From contig NC_067195.1 of assembly GCF_000699445.3 (NCBI RefSeq), positions 85,632,569-85,696,568 on the forward strand: a stretch of 64,000 nucleotides of DNA. Direction: 5' to 3'. The position numbers and the translations under genes are program-made. Shown here piece by piece: positions 13,101 through 28,100 of the stretch. Below the pieces are notes generated by a model. The model ran no database searches, was not told the DNA's origin, and saw nothing but the letters and a program-made list of their open reading frames with translations. Every line of letters starts with the position of its first letter. The stretch's first letter is position 1. The stretch is from Schistosoma haematobium. Its lineage: Eukaryota; Platyhelminthes; Trematoda; Strigeidida; Schistosomatidae.

Positions 13101-16100
13101 AAATAACAGAAGAACGTAGAAATGCAGTAAGAAAAGTTATCAAATTGGAAGAAGAAACGGTAAACATTGTCTTTTTAATTTTGTTTGACCATATTTACTA
13201 CTTACTAGTTTTAAAGTAACCAGATTATATTAGAAAAGAAATGTCACCATTATAGGTAAGCTGAAAATTCCTGAAGTCAGAATGAAGTGACTGTTTGATA
13301 CTGATATAACTTCTAGTAATTTTTACCGAGCAGTTAATCTATACATACGGAAGAACTTCGAGTTTACTCAAACTTTGAAGTAGGTTATTTCACTCACTAA
13401 TAAAGGAATTTAAAAAATCAAGGAACGTGATATTGGAAACCAAAGTGTTTGTTTTACCATCAAACTGATGATGCTTTATGCTTTTAAATATTCCCACTGA
13501 AATATTAACATTACACTATTAACAAAGTACACTTAAGCAAATTGTGTGATTTCTAGGTTTCTTTCTATTTCACAGAAAAGAATTTGTTCCTAATGTTCAG
13601 TATTTAGCGTGTGTGATCTAAATTGACGAGAGTTATTCTAGTTTGTTACTTACTTACTTATGCCTGTTACTCCTCGTGAAGGAACATAAGCTGCTCACCA
13701 GCATTCTCCATTCAACCTTTTCCTGGGCAATCCTTTCCAGCTGTTTCCAGTTGTTATTCATCCTTTTGCATATCTGATTCCATTTCTCGACGTAATATGT
13801 TCTTTAGCCTTCCACTTTTCCGTTTCCTTTCAGGATTCCAAGTTAGGGCTTGCCTCGTGATGCAGTTTGATGATTTGCGTAATGTATGTCTTATCAATTT
13901 CCATCGTCTTTCACTAATTTCCTCTTCATCTGAAAGTTGGTGTGTTCTCTCCTACAGGAGGCTGTTGAGGCCTACTGATGCAGAGACTGCTGCTACACTG
14001 GCTGTCTTTATCTGCATTTGTTCATGTGTATGCGATAGGAGGGCTAACTCATCTGCGAAGTCCAAATCGTCTAATTGATTCTGAGCCGTCCATTGTATGC
14101 CGTGTTTTCCCTCAGATGTCGAGGTCTTCATAATCCAGTCGACCACCAGAAGAAAGAGGAAGGGAGAGAGTAAACAGCCTTGTCTGACTCCGGTCCTTAC
14201 TAGGAGTGCATCTGTCAGCTGTCCTCCATGCACGACTTTGCACTATAGTCTGTCGTATGAGTCCCGGATAATATTGAAAATCTTCCAAGGAACGCCGTAG
14301 TGTCGAAGAAGTCTCCATCATGTTCTCCTATCTACACTGTCAAACGCTTTCTCATAATCAATGAAGTTGATATACAGTGACAAGTTCCATTCAACTGATT
14401 GTTCGACGATGATCCGTAGCGTCGCAATTTGGTCAGTGCACGACCGATCCTTACGGAATCCAGCTTGTTGATCTCGAAGTTGGGGGTCTACTGCATCTTT
14501 CATCCGGTTAAGCAACACTCTGTTGAAGACTTTCCCTGGTATTGACAGTAGTGTAATGCCTCTGTAGTTTTCACATTTGCTCAGATCTCCTTTCTTTGGA
14601 ATCTTGACGAGGTGCCCTTCTTTCCAGTCCATCGGTACTTGTTCCTCCTCGTAAATCTTTTTGAATAGAAGGTAAAGCATGTTTGTAGTTACTTCGATGT
14701 CTGACTTCAGTGCTTCAGCTGGTATATTGTCGGGTCCTGCTGCTTTCCCGCTTCTGATTTGTCTGACGGCCATTCTGATTTCTTCCGTAGTTGGTGGATT
14801 GACATCTATAGGAAGATCTGTGTGTGCTGCTTCGATGTCCGGTGGATTCATTGGAGCCGACATAGTCAAGAGTTCCTCGAAGTATTCTACCCATCTGTCC
14901 CGCTATTGTTGAATTTTAGTGATTGGCTTGCCTTCTTTGTCCTTGACCGGTCTCTCTGGTTTACTATATTCCCCTGCTAGTTTCTTCGTTGTATCGTAAA
15001 GCTGTTTCATATTTCCTTCTCTTGCTGCTTTTTCCGCCGTCGTTGCTAGTTCTTCCCCGTATTTCTGCTTGTCGGCTTTAATGCTCCTCTTCACTTGCTT
15101 GTTTGCTCCTGTGTACTCAGCTTGTTCTTGGTCTTTCTCTGCACGTGATCGGCTGTTGTTTTTCCCTTCTTTGATCCTGTCCAGTGTTTTTATAGAGATC
15201 CATTCCTTATGATGATGCTTCTTTAGGCCCACAACCTCTTGACACGTTGAAGTTAAAGCTTCTTTGATACCTTTCCAGGTTTTCGCCATAGTAGTTTCTT
15301 CTTCCTTCAGTATATCTTGTAAGGCTTGGAATTCGTTGAAATTTTTAGTATCTCGAAGGAAGGCCTTATCGAATCTTTGTAGTGTTGTTGGTCCAGTTGT
15401 CCAGTTCTTCTTTAACTTCAGTTTTAAATTGGCCGTAACTAGGTGGTGATCTGAAGCTATGTCAGCTCCTCTCCTGGTTCTCATATCTTCCGTTGTCCTT
15501 CGGAATATTTTATTGATGCGAATATGATCTATCTGGTTCTCTGTGATGTGGTCCTCACGCTGGTTTATAATCCTCATTTAGCCCTAGTATGTAGGTGGAC
15601 ATTCTCAAAGTCTCTTTAGCGTTGCTCAAAGGTCGTCCATAAATTAGTGTCACCGAGATTACATTTTGTGATATATTTTTTTATTTTTAAAAAAATGACC
15701 ACATGTTCTTTGGTTTCCGTTTAGTTAAATCAAAACCCTAACCTTTATATAATTTCACTAATTTGAGAATTAACATTTTTCATGGACTATTCTAAAGATG
15801 ATGGAGAAGATTTGTAGCTCAGGTGGATGATTTTGATGGAGTTCCTGTTCTCTGAGCTGAATGGTTTAGTCGTGAAGCTTTCATCTTTCTTCTGGACGAC
15901 AACATCAACACCATCCAGCTCAGAGAACGAAACTCCATCAAAAACAGGATTATCTTTAAAGATTGCATTTTATTAAGGTGTAATTTTTTTCTTATTTACA
16001 GAAAAAACTGAAAAAAGCGCTCAGTGTTCAACATGAAAAAAACAGAACATTAGAAATGTAGGTAAACGTCTAATAGATTTTGTTAAAGATGATGGTAAAG

Positions 16101-19100
16101 ATTTGTAACTGAGGTGGATGATTTCGATGGAGTTTTGTTTTCTAAGTTGGATGGTTTGATCGTGGAGTTTTCATCGTTCTTCCGAACAACATCGTCAGTA
16201 CAAAATTTAAGTAGAATTGAAGTGTTCGAATTTCTCCACAAATGACTTACAGCTTGTTCTGTAGACCTCGATGTTGATTGGTTCTTGTCGACTTTAGACT
16301 TCTTTGCTTTGGTTGTATCTTCGATTGGTTTGATTTTTGTTCCTATGTTTGTGCATAATTTCCCTGATTGGATAATAAATTGGATCGATTTCAATGTGCT
16401 TGTTGATTGTTGATTGATGAGTCTCAAACATTTTAGATTGTTCTTTATTCAAGATATCAACACTTTTCCAGTCGAATGTGTGCCCGCAGTTGTTCACGTG
16501 CATTGATATGAGTGAGATGTCATGGTGTTTGACTTCTAACTGATGTTCATGCAGGAGAAGACAAGTAATGCGTCCGCTTTGTACGACTGAAAAAATGTAG
16601 AAATCTTCGATGAAGGTAATTCTAAAAACACCAGATAATTTTTAAATGTTTGGCACTCAGATCAATCAGCAATCAACAAACACATTTAAATCGATCCAAT
16701 TTCTAAACCAATCAGAAAAGTTATGGAAAAACTATAGGACCAAGAATCAAATCAATGGAACATACAACCAAGATAAAGAAGTAAACAATGACAGGTTAAA
16801 TGTCAACAATAATAAATCGACATCGAGGTCTACAGGACAAGCTGTGAGCCATATGTGGAGAAGTTCGAACATTTCACTTCTACCTGAAGTGTGAGCTGAT
16901 GAGATCGTTCAGAAGAACGATGCAAGCTCCACGACCAAACCATCTAGCTCAGAGAACAAAAACTCCATCAAAATATTTTTTTTAAACTTGGAAAGTGTAC
17001 ATTTTAATCCTGTTTATGGACTCACTCATTCGACTCGCACGCTCATTCACCTTCCCGCTTGCTTTTCGGCACTACTCTTTCATGCTTGTTTAACATACCT
17101 GTAATTTTGCTTATCTGTGCATGATGCAATAATAAACGTAATCAACACTTCGTATTCACCTTCTGATTAATACACCACTAGAGCATTATCTAGTGACGAT
17201 TATTAGGACGAACTATATACGAAGCTTAATGATTCTATTGAATATCAACCATTACAATCTACTTAACGTCTTCCACTTTAAATAATTAGCCTTATAAAAA
17301 TCAAGCTCTTATTCTCTTGGTTCTCTATATCTGTAAACATTTTGAGTATTTGTGTAGCTACATTGATCAATGCTGTCATGATGATATTTATGCGTATCTT
17401 GTTTAATATACTCTCAAAAGAAGTTACTTAACTTAACAATGAAATGTTTGGAAGCGTAGATTGATGAATCTTGTATAATTTATTTATTTATTTGAACACA
17501 TATATATTGGTACGAGAGGGCACCAAAAATATATATAATGCTCTCAAATGCCCTGGTATGGCCAAGAGTGAGATGGGCCTTCTCTCCCTCTCGAAATGTT
17601 CTCACACTACCACGCGTATATAGCCTCTGCCAGGGAAGTCCCACTCACTGCTTTCTCGTGGTGAGGTGTTGTTTACGAAAATGAGAGGACGAAAAGTGAA
17701 TGTCCGGTGCTTTAACCGGATCCCAAACCAATGGTGCACATGGGCTCCAGTACCCTGAGGGAATAAATGGTGTATGAATCAATCGTTGGTCACCGGCTAC
17801 CATGGGACTGCATCTTCGGACGATGCTCCATTGCCTTGTAGATCAGACGTTTAGGTCAAAGGCTCCGGGTGTGGCCCCCTAAGATAACCACCTACTTCGG
17901 TCTGGGCACCCGGACAATATCGCAGCCCACACACAAATCAAATGAAAATGACAACATTTACTGAAAAATCTTGTATAATACTGATTAATATTATGGTTAC
18001 TTTCTTCATCACTATCATCAGCTTCATTATAATCATTATTGTTCACTTCACAATTTTGTATTTTAATAGACCACATAAAGAAGTTAGTGAAGTATTACGT
18101 TGTAAAAGATTTGAAGAATTCTCATTATCAAATAGTGTTGATGAATTATACAATAATATTCATGAATGTAAAATACGAAAATCGTCTTTATTAAATACAA
18201 TTCAAAAGAAAGAAATTGAAATTAAAGCAGCTGAAGAAAAACGGTTAGTTAATTGTGTGTAGTGATTGATACTATATCAAACTCATATGGGTTATTCTAG
18301 CTTCTAAACAGACCAATTTAAGATGAAATGGTCATCCAGTGCTTTCAGATTTCCAATGGTGGTCTAGTTTCAATTGATTCATGATCTCAACCATTGAAAT
18401 TATTCATTCTTCTTGAGTCAAATGTTGATCGGTAAAACTATCATTTATGGACGACCTTTTATTGACCTTGAAAGTGTTCACCTAATAACTAGGATCAAAT
18501 GAAGGTTATAAACCAGTGTGACGAATTCGAACTATGATTTACAGTTGATGGTCAGGGTTATAAATTAGATTTACGGTTTTCATCACGAACTGACATCAGC
18601 TATAATACCAAAACTTTATTTAGCCAGATGGGTGAGTGAATTTCGCGTCAAAATTCGAGATCTGTCATCTTATACCTGATTTGTTCGTCCATAAATTACA
18701 GTCTCGTCTGTTAACCTTCTTAATTATTTGCTTATCAACTTTGAGTGTTTTTCTGTGAGCTTATGTGTGTACATTGCTTATCTTATTCATCATCTGTCTT
18801 TAATGTACTTTTACTTGACTATAAATATCGATTCAAACTTGATTAAATCGAGTTGGCTCACATGCCTTCTCTGATTTCGTTTCGTACTCACTTCTTTGCT
18901 TCGTTCCCCTGATTGTCTGTCTGGGTCAACAAGTGTACGTAATATACCGATTCAAACTCCATTCTTGTACTTGACTTATCTAATTCCGTTATACACTAAA
19001 GCGATTTAAGTCGATAATTATGTACAAGGGTTGGTGGTATGTATGTTTCGATAGAAATCATAGGATATAACTGGAGTCAGATATTGGGCCACAAAAGTTG

Positions 19101-22097
19101 ATAGTACATTATTTCATCCTGACTACCCATTTATCTTTCTTATAGTTAACAACCCGGATTGATCTTTTTTAAACAGCTTCTGATGATCAAGAAGCAGTGG
19201 ACAACAGTTTCTTCTTGTTCATGGACTCTTCGCCAATGGGCATCCACAGCTTCTCTATAGGAGATCAAGGCTTAGGTCCTTCGGTTCCACGCGCAAACGT
19301 CTGACCTTTAGATCAATGAGCCAGCATACAGTGGCTTACATGTTTAGCTTTGATGGATTTTTAATATTGAGCAACCATCTCCCAATGTTACTTGATGGGT
19401 AACTGCCTCGTACTCGACATGGATTGACTCTACTGATCACGGTTTCTCACTAGGATTCCGGAATCACCTCTCGAAATTAGTCACTAGTGAGCACATGATC
19501 ATTAATTACCATAGGGGATCTGTAGAGATTTCTATCTTTTTTACAGTTAAAACTTAGGCCTGATCTTTGTTTGCATTTATGAGGGAGACCAATAGTCCTA
19601 GGATCAACCACTGGTGGTGGGATCACAGACTCATACTTCTGTGAAGTCTCATACTACGACGAAACAACTTTCTAGTATCACTTAATCTTAAACAGATCAG
19701 TCCGAAATGCTAACTATAAAAATCCAAAGATCTACATGAACTCCCTATCGTAATCAACCGATTAACGTTTTAATTAATCTTGGATCAAAAATTTGTTGAT
19801 GGATAGATATAAATACATGGAGTGTGTCAAAATTGGCTGATTGTTTTGTCGCTCACTCTACAATGGTGTCAAAACAGGTTGGGGTCATTCTTACGATGAA
19901 TTGTTTTATATTGAGTCAGTTAAGTGTAGATGTAGTTGTGTGATAAACTGATAAAGTTAAAAAACCCCCCACCAATTTAGTTCTTTTTTCCTGATGTTAG
20001 ATATCTGATGATAAACACTGAAACCATTAATCTCTGGATAACTAGTGGATTAGTTGAAGTTTGACATTAACATTGTTGGATGCTGGCTCAGTGATCTACA
20101 GGTGAAGCGTTCGTGCGTAAGACCGATAGGTTCTGGGTTCGAATCCCATGAGCGAGATCGTGGATGCTCACTAGTGAGGAGTCTCGTACTAGGACGAAAC
20201 GGTTATCCAATGCGGTGATCTGCCGTTCATCGATCACATGATCTTAATCAAAAAAATTAGTCCAGGGTTTGACTCACTGAACTGTAATAGCTGACTCATT
20301 TTACTTCATTCATAGAATATTTAGTTCCATTGTCTAGTTAATGCACAGTTATTTCATTTCACTTTGATACCTATCAACATTGAACATACCTGACTATACA
20401 TAGGACTGAATAAAGAAATCCAAATATTCCTGTCTTTTGACTGTTATCCAAACATTTCTAATCTGTGCTTAGAACAATGCTGAAAGAGATAGAAATTTCT
20501 ATTAAGTAACCTTATTAAGATAAGATTTAAAGACTTACACTATCGAAATTTACACTGCAGCGGTAAGTAAATCCCCAAAATAAATAGCTCTGGAAGTTTT
20601 CGACATTGGATGCTGACCAAATTATTTTTAATGGACTCGCCTAGCTGAGGGAGCTCGGTCTTGCATCCGCACCAGATCACGAGTGGGAATGCCGTGCTCA
20701 AAAACTCCTGCAATCGCTAGCCAGATTAGATCAGACGATCCTCGATATATTGATAGCTTATCAAATATATCTTCGGACCTCCTCGCTTCTGTCTTTTGAG
20801 TTCACTTGGTGGGTATGATTCATATTACAAGGTGTTACTGGTTGAAGCGTTGTCAAACTCCGAATACCTGTGGCATCTTCAAAATCTTAAGTTTTTCTTC
20901 AAATCAACAAGATTAAAAGAAACTTAAAAGAGGATAATCAGAATAATGGCATTCATTATAAATACAAAATATGTTCGATGTACTTTTGAAGGATTTTAAG
21001 TTGTAGTGGTAATTACGATAACATACAGCTACTGTAGTAAAATACAACCTTCCACACTTTCCACCATCTTTAAATTTGTAACAAATTACTTGTAATCGTT
21101 TAGTGTAATCACTGAGTAATTACCCTACTTTTAACTTCATTCACTACATGAATAACTATTAATCATTACTAACTCATTTACTAAGTGGGGTATAAATATA
21201 GATATGCATATCAATTGAAGTCTTGGATTTTTGTTTTAAAATGATATTTTCTTTGAACGATTGAATTACCCTAAAATATTTCATCGTAAATTAGTAGTTG
21301 AATCCATGAAACAACTGAAACTAGACCACCATGAAAAATCTGGAAGCACTGGAAGGCTGTTTAGTCCTAGTACGAGACTCCTCAAAAGTGCGCATCGAAG
21401 ACCCTGCTCGCGGGATTCAAACCCAGAACCTATAGGTCTCGTATGCGGACGTTTAACCTGTAGACCATTGGTCCGGCATGTAACGGTGTTAATGTCTAAC
21501 TTTAGCCAATTCACGAAATTGAGCCACCGTCCACCATTGTCTTCAGTGAGATACTGTTTCACAACAGACCCGGTTTAATTCCACTGGTCACTGCTTCTCA
21601 CTAGAACTATAGAAAATCTATCTTGAAGCTAGTCACTAGTGAGCACATGATTCTTACCAGAATGAACAGGGATCGTGAATGCGCACTTCTGAAGAGTCCT
21701 ATATTAGGACGAAGCAACCATCCAATGCTTCCAGATTCTCCATGATGGTCTTTAGTTGCTTCATGAGTTCAACTATTAAATTACTATAATCTTTACGGAA
21801 CCCCAATCTAATTGTAAATAATTATTCTATTTCTTTCATTTAATTTCTATATTATTTCTATAACTGTTAAGTTATTTACTGATTTCAGTGATTTCATACA
21901 ACAATCATTAAATAAAATGTTAGAAGAACATGAAGAAAGTTTAGAAAATATAAGAAAAGAATTGAAAAAAGTACGTTATAAATTATTCTTCTTCTTCTCC
22001 TTCTCCTCCTTCTCCTTCTCCTCCTTCTCCTCTTCCTCCTCCCCCTCCCCCTCCTCCTTCTCCTCCTCCTCCTCCTCCTTCTTCTTCTTCTTCTTCC

Positions 22098-22137
<40 letters not shown>

Positions 22138-25100
22138 GGCCTTATTTAATATTATAACTTTTGGTAAAATATAGAATTAATATCGGAAGGGGTTTTTGGG
22201 CATTATAGTAATTTTAATAGCTGAGATCATGAGTTAATTGAAGCTAGACCACCATGGAAAACCTGGAAGTACTGGACGGCTATTTCGTTTTAGTAACTCA
22301 CTGAAGACAATAATGAACGGTTGCTCAATTTTGTGAATTGGTTAAAGTTATACATCAACATGGTTAGATGCCGGATCAGTGGTCTACAGTGTCCCCAGGT
22401 TTTCCACAGTGGTCTAGCTTCAAATGACTCATGATCTCAACTATTTAAATACAGAATTCTCAGCACAAATTAATTTCAACAAGTTTCCGTTCCTTACTTC
22501 TTAGTCGATCCTGAAGACAAGTATTGAGTGATCTCCAGTTAGATTCTAGCAGTTTAGGAATCGACATCTGACTAATGTTCATTATATTCAATGCATATTG
22601 CCAGCCATCACGATATCTCTGACTGTACTTTTTTGTAAGTTGTATCGAGAAAGGTCGTAAACTTTTCACAAACGCACCTGAATAGATTGTGCAATTAATT
22701 GACATAATGATCTGTTAAAACAAACTAGGAAACAGATAACCTGTCGATATATCTGGATAACAGGCGCAGGTAATCCAGATATTCAAGCAGGCCGCCTAGT
22801 TAATCCCAAAATAGTTTCCACATATATTTTTCTTAAAATAGAATAATCAGAATACATATATGATCGTGAATGCGCACTGCTGAGAAGTCTCGCACTAGGA
22901 TGAAACGACCATCCAATGCTTTAAGGTTTTCCATAGTAGTGTAGCTTCAACTGACTCATGATCTCAACTACTGATATTACTATAATATCCATAAAACACC
23001 CCTTCTGACACATATGTTTGCTCGGTTTGAAAGCTGATCAAATACTGACTAATTTATGGTGAACTTCCATGAATTATTCACTAATAACATTAATTAATCC
23101 ACCTATTGATTCGGGGGTTTTCTGTTTTGAATTTCCATTATTTTATGATGAATGAGTAGTTAAGGCACTGAAGGTTCCACTAATCATTTGATCAAATAAT
23201 TTTAGAATATTTGAATTATGATCAGTAGTGAATGACCACTACATCCTATTTAAGACTTATCATCTGTATTTATTCGAATCTTATAATTCACAATTCAAAT
23301 ATGATAAATAGGTAATGTCGAGGCATCTCTTACATGATTGTTCGAGAGATCCCGAAAACTTCTCGTAATAAGACAAGCAAGGCTTTGAAAACATTGAAAA
23401 ACATCTTATCCAATCAGCGTTCAGTAGGAGTTTGTGAAAAGTCACATGTAAAGTTTCTGACTGACTGATTACTATACTGCTACTATGTTTAGTGGCGTTC
23501 CAGAATTCTCGAGAAACCCAAAGACATCTAAAATACTATAAAAACATTAGATTTTCTGCACATAAACGATTCTTTGGAGTAAGGTATTTCTTGCATATTT
23601 CCTACCTTTTCTCTCGTGTTCAAGTTGTTGTGTAGATCTATGCCTGAGAGTTACTAGAAGAGCTTAGAAACTAAATCTAGCATTCAATTAGAAAGACTTA
23701 TCAATGATGCCTTATGTGTCAGAAAAGAGTAATCGTAGGAATCTTCTACAAACCTTACATATAACTAACAATCTTCATTGGTTTAATAAAGCCAAACTTT
23801 GTGAATTTGGTTCCAAGTGTTTTGTTTACTTAGTTGTTATAAAGTAAATTTGATTTTGTTGTATTTCAAGTGATTCAAAACTGAAATGCTCTTCATAGTT
23901 TCCAAGAAAATTTTTGAACGGTTTCAATGTTTATCTTAAGATGTAAGACCGGGTTTGAAGCGGAGATATTTTTATCTACTACAACTCTATTAACTGAGTA
24001 GGTATGTAAGGGAACGACTCGAAACTAGTCTTAGTGGTGTTGATATATTCAACATTTATCGTATCTTAGATCCTAAGTTTAAATATACGTACATGGAGAA
24101 GATTTGTAGCTCAGGTGGATGATTTTGGTGGAGTTTTGTTCTTTGAGCTGGATGGTTTAGTTTTCGGAATGACATCATCAGCACAAACTTCAGGTAGAAG
24201 TGAAATGTTCTAATTTCTCAACATGTGGCTCACAGCTTGTCCTGTACACCTCGATGTTGATTAGACAGGACAAGCTGTAAGCCACATGTAGAGGAATTAG
24301 AACATTTCACTTCTACCTGAAGTTTGTGTTGATGATGTCTTTCAGAAGGACGATGAAAGCTCCACGACCAAACCATCCAACTCAGAGAACAAAACTCTAC
24401 CAAAATATACGTACGTGCATATCTTCATTTTGTTCCTTCTTTACAAATCATATTCTTTATGTTTAGTCTTTTTTATTATCATTGTTATTCCCACTACATT
24501 GACTCTTTCATTGTTCATCTTGATCTGTTGGAATGGTGTAACAACTTGGTTGGATGGATATTTATTCCATGCTCTGACCTTATGGTGGTGTTGGGATATT
24601 CAGAAAAATATCCCTAAAACAATTATCCGGTTAAGTCTAATGCTACCCTTGAATGTTAAATGGTGTCATTTTCCTATTGGTTGTTTCCCTACTGATCAAT
24701 GTTTATTCCGCGTGTCATTTTCCCATTGGTCAATACTATTTTACTGTCATTTTTCGATTGGTCAATATTTATAGTAATCCTAACTGTATAAATAGGCATT
24801 TGTTTATAAATCATGATTCTGCTCCTGACCCCATAAACAATTTCTCATCTACGGTTCGTGTCCTGATATATTGGAGATTGAGTACAGTATTGGGGTCGTA
24901 CTGGGATAACTGAAGCTGGTCAATCGGTAGAATTTAGAGTAGCCACCTCGCGATTCACAATAGGTAGTTAAAGGAATTCTTTTGTTTTTCATTTCGAATA
25001 TAGTAATGGAACCAATATCTAAATATAGTGTATCGTAATTCAGTAAAAATGTAACATTTGTACATGAGTTCATAACTAGCATGCAATTAAGCAAGGAAAA

Positions 25101-28100
25101 TACATTAGGAAACTTGCGTTTATTAATTTAGTATGAAGATGAACGTGTAGTGGCTGGTCCTATGTGTAACCCACATCGCTTATTCTAGCTTCCAGACAAG
25201 CCAGTTTATCCATTCTTACCAAGCTACATTTTGACCATGTTAATGATTCGCTTATCACATTTAACTGTTTTTATATGAGAGTATGTGTGGGCACTGCATA
25301 TCTCATTCATCATATGTCTGTAACCTATTTTTATCTGGCTATAAATATTGATTAACACTTGATTAAAGGGAGTCAGCTCATATGCCTTCTCTACTGCGCG
25401 TCTTTTCCTTTCGCTTCGCTATCTCTTTCTTCTCTTCATTTGCTGCGATTCTCTGATTGTCCGTTCCGACCAACGAGTGTACAAAATATACATATTCAAA
25501 CATCCATTCACGTATTTGTTTTATTTAATTCTGTTATACACTAAAGCGGGTTAAGCCGATAATAATAAACGAGAATAATTAGGATGTATATTTCAACAGC
25601 AATCATTCATTGGAGTCAGATCCCAGGTCACTAAAAACGTATTCAATAAGATGATTTAAAATATTAGGTATAGAAACTGTTATCCCATATACTGATCTTT
25701 GGATGGTGAAAATCAGTAATTAACTATTGAACATGAAGCAACAGATACTGTGGTGTGTGCTACTTATATTGACATAAGTAGTATAGGATGTTAGTCGTGA
25801 ACAGAAGGTCTGGCAGCAGAGAGACAAGAGGATCAAACAGTAAAGAATGAAAACAGAATGCAATTTGTATAAAAATGCAAGAACAATGAAGTCTGAGTCA
25901 TTTTGCAAATTCAGTATTTACTTTATGATTGTTAGATTTTATTAACAAGTCCTGTAATTTTGTGTTAAATACATTCGATTGTTCCCTACTGGTGTTCGTG
26001 TTCACTACAATACAACTTAGTAACTATTGAAGGAGAGATTTCCTTTCTATCACAGACTGCTTTTAATCAGATTGAATAGAGTATTTTGTGCTTCTTTTCA
26101 TCTATCGTATCATTTGGCAAAGCTAACATCTGTGATAGCTACTATGTATTCATGAAATAGTTGAAAAAGTATGGTTTATTTCAAATAAAAAATAAATTAT
26201 CGAGTAGTATTAGTGAGAATAAACAATCAAATCCATGGTTTATATATGAGAGATAATAGAAATAAGAGATAGATAGTGATTTACTGTACATGAATGAAGC
26301 CACAGGGGTTAGGGTTACCAATATCAAAGTGAGAATCTTCAATACGAATATCAAGGCAGTTCTACTGTACGGAGCTGAAACTTGGAGAACTACAACAACC
26401 ATTATCAAGAAGGTACAAGTATTTATAAACAGCTGTCTACGCAAGATACTCAACATCCATTGGTCGGATACCATCAGCAACAGTCTTTTGTGGGAGAGAA
26501 CAAGCCAGCTTCCAGCTGAAGAGGAAATCAGGAAAAGACGATGGAAATGGATAGGAGATACATTACGCAAATCATCAAACTGCATCACGAGGCAAGCCCT
26601 AACATGGAATCTTGAAGGAAAGCAGAAAAGAGGAAGGCCAAATAACACGTTACGTCGGGAAATGAAAGCAGATATGGAAAGGATGAATAACAACTGGAAA
26701 GAGCTGGAAAGGATTGCCCAGGAAAAGGTTGGATGGAGAAAGCTGGTGAGCGGCCTATGTTCCTTCACGAGGAGTAACAGGCATAAGTAAGGGGTTAGGG
26801 TCACATAAATTAGATATTAGAGGAAATAATGCTTCTTACTTATTGCTTTCAACTAACATACAGATTTACATGTATTAGTTGTTTGGATCTTCCAATTAAT
26901 GTTGATGAGTAGGATTGATCAATATCTTTTGGTGTATGTGCATCCTGTGTAGATTGCCTCAATATTGTAACTAAGTCACAAGCATTTTAAAGCATAGATT
27001 GATTGTGGTTACTTATAAATAACATACAGACTGTTGGTCCTTCAAGGTTGTCCACTATCTCCATTTTTGTTCAACTTCATTATAGACTTACTGATGGAAA
27101 TAAAATTCTCGTCAACTGAATTGTTGGGCATTGATCTCTTTCCACGAGGTTCAGTTATCGACTTAGAATACGTAGATGACATAGTCCTGTTTGGTGAAGA
27201 CGCTGATGAAATTCAGAGTCTCCGAGTAGAATTGAGCAACAATACCAGCATGTTTGGGATGACCATTAAGAGTTGAAGATATTCGTAAGCTACTAGTATT
27301 TGATCACAGATGACTTAGAAATATTGCTGGCATTTGCTGAGATAACCGAATAAGTAATAGTGAGGTTAGACGCAGGGTATTGAGGAACGATGGTAAATCA
27401 ATTGATGAGGTTGTGAATCTTCATCGACTGAGATGGTTGAGCAACATGTTTCGTATGCCTGAACACTGATAACCACAACGCGCAATACTGACTAGTGTGG
27501 GAGACGGCTGGAAGAAAGTTAGGAGCGGCCAAACCGAAACCTGGCATCAGTACTTGAAGTCACTAACTTCTAATCTGAGGCATGTTGGTAGATGCAGACT
27601 ACTTGATTGGGGTCCGCGTGACTATCGTAACTAATGGTTAGAGAGTGTGTGTGACATGGCTGAAAATCGATCACAATGGCGTGGGTGTATACACTCTCTG
27701 TCTTCCGTTAAACCATGACATTAAAATTGCTTTGTATCTTTCTTTCTACCAACTAATTCTTTCTTCCTATACTATATCCTTATATGCAATCTTTCTTTTA
27801 TATATTACCACCATTGAATTAAGTACTTTTATGAATTTGGTGTTCATCTTGTTGTGCTAATGGGGTGTGGCAACTTAGACCGATGGATATATGTGCCTGG
27901 TCCTACATTGTAGCTGTCTAACTGATAATCTTACACAAGCACTTAATTATTAATTACATTAACCAATGCTGAATAAGTAAATTACATGATCCAACTAGGA
28001 TGAACACATTGACTTCATAAATTTTTCTTTTCTGTCAGTCACTTTCACTTTCTTGTTGACAACTTTTCATAGATTGAAGAATCACAAAAGACTTCAATCA

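Larger units (their letters stand above)
18268..19070 (+). repeat. LTR-E solo LTR interrupted by a SINE tail and a MITE
   Basis: Left part 18268-18325 (GGGTTATTCTAGCTTC) and right part 18709-19070 (GACTATAAATATCGATTC, CACTAAAGCGATTTAAG) match the LTR at 25163-25609. The middle is a beta SINE tail and a MITE. TGGAGTCAGAT follows at 19072 as a possible primer binding site. Confidence 0.6.

Noticed and set aside
21917..22174. Phe/Ser/Leu-rich 85-codon frame
   Set aside because: Its first part is exon 9; the rest is translated CTT/CTC and ATT microsatellite behind the splice donor.
23339..23770. Solo LTR
   Set aside because: It has TG...CA ends, a CCAAT-type and a TATA-like motif, but no target duplication and no second copy in the window.
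24415..24774. 119-codon frame with hydrophobic segments (and 29422-29736)
   Set aside because: It runs over a putative LTR with CCAAT and TATA boxes; its length changes with one T in a homopolymer and there are no splice or codon-use signs of a gene.
26181..26804. 207-codon minus-strand frame (also 31143-31766)
   Set aside because: It is the opposite strand of the RTE-A C-terminal coding region, which reads correctly on the plus strand.
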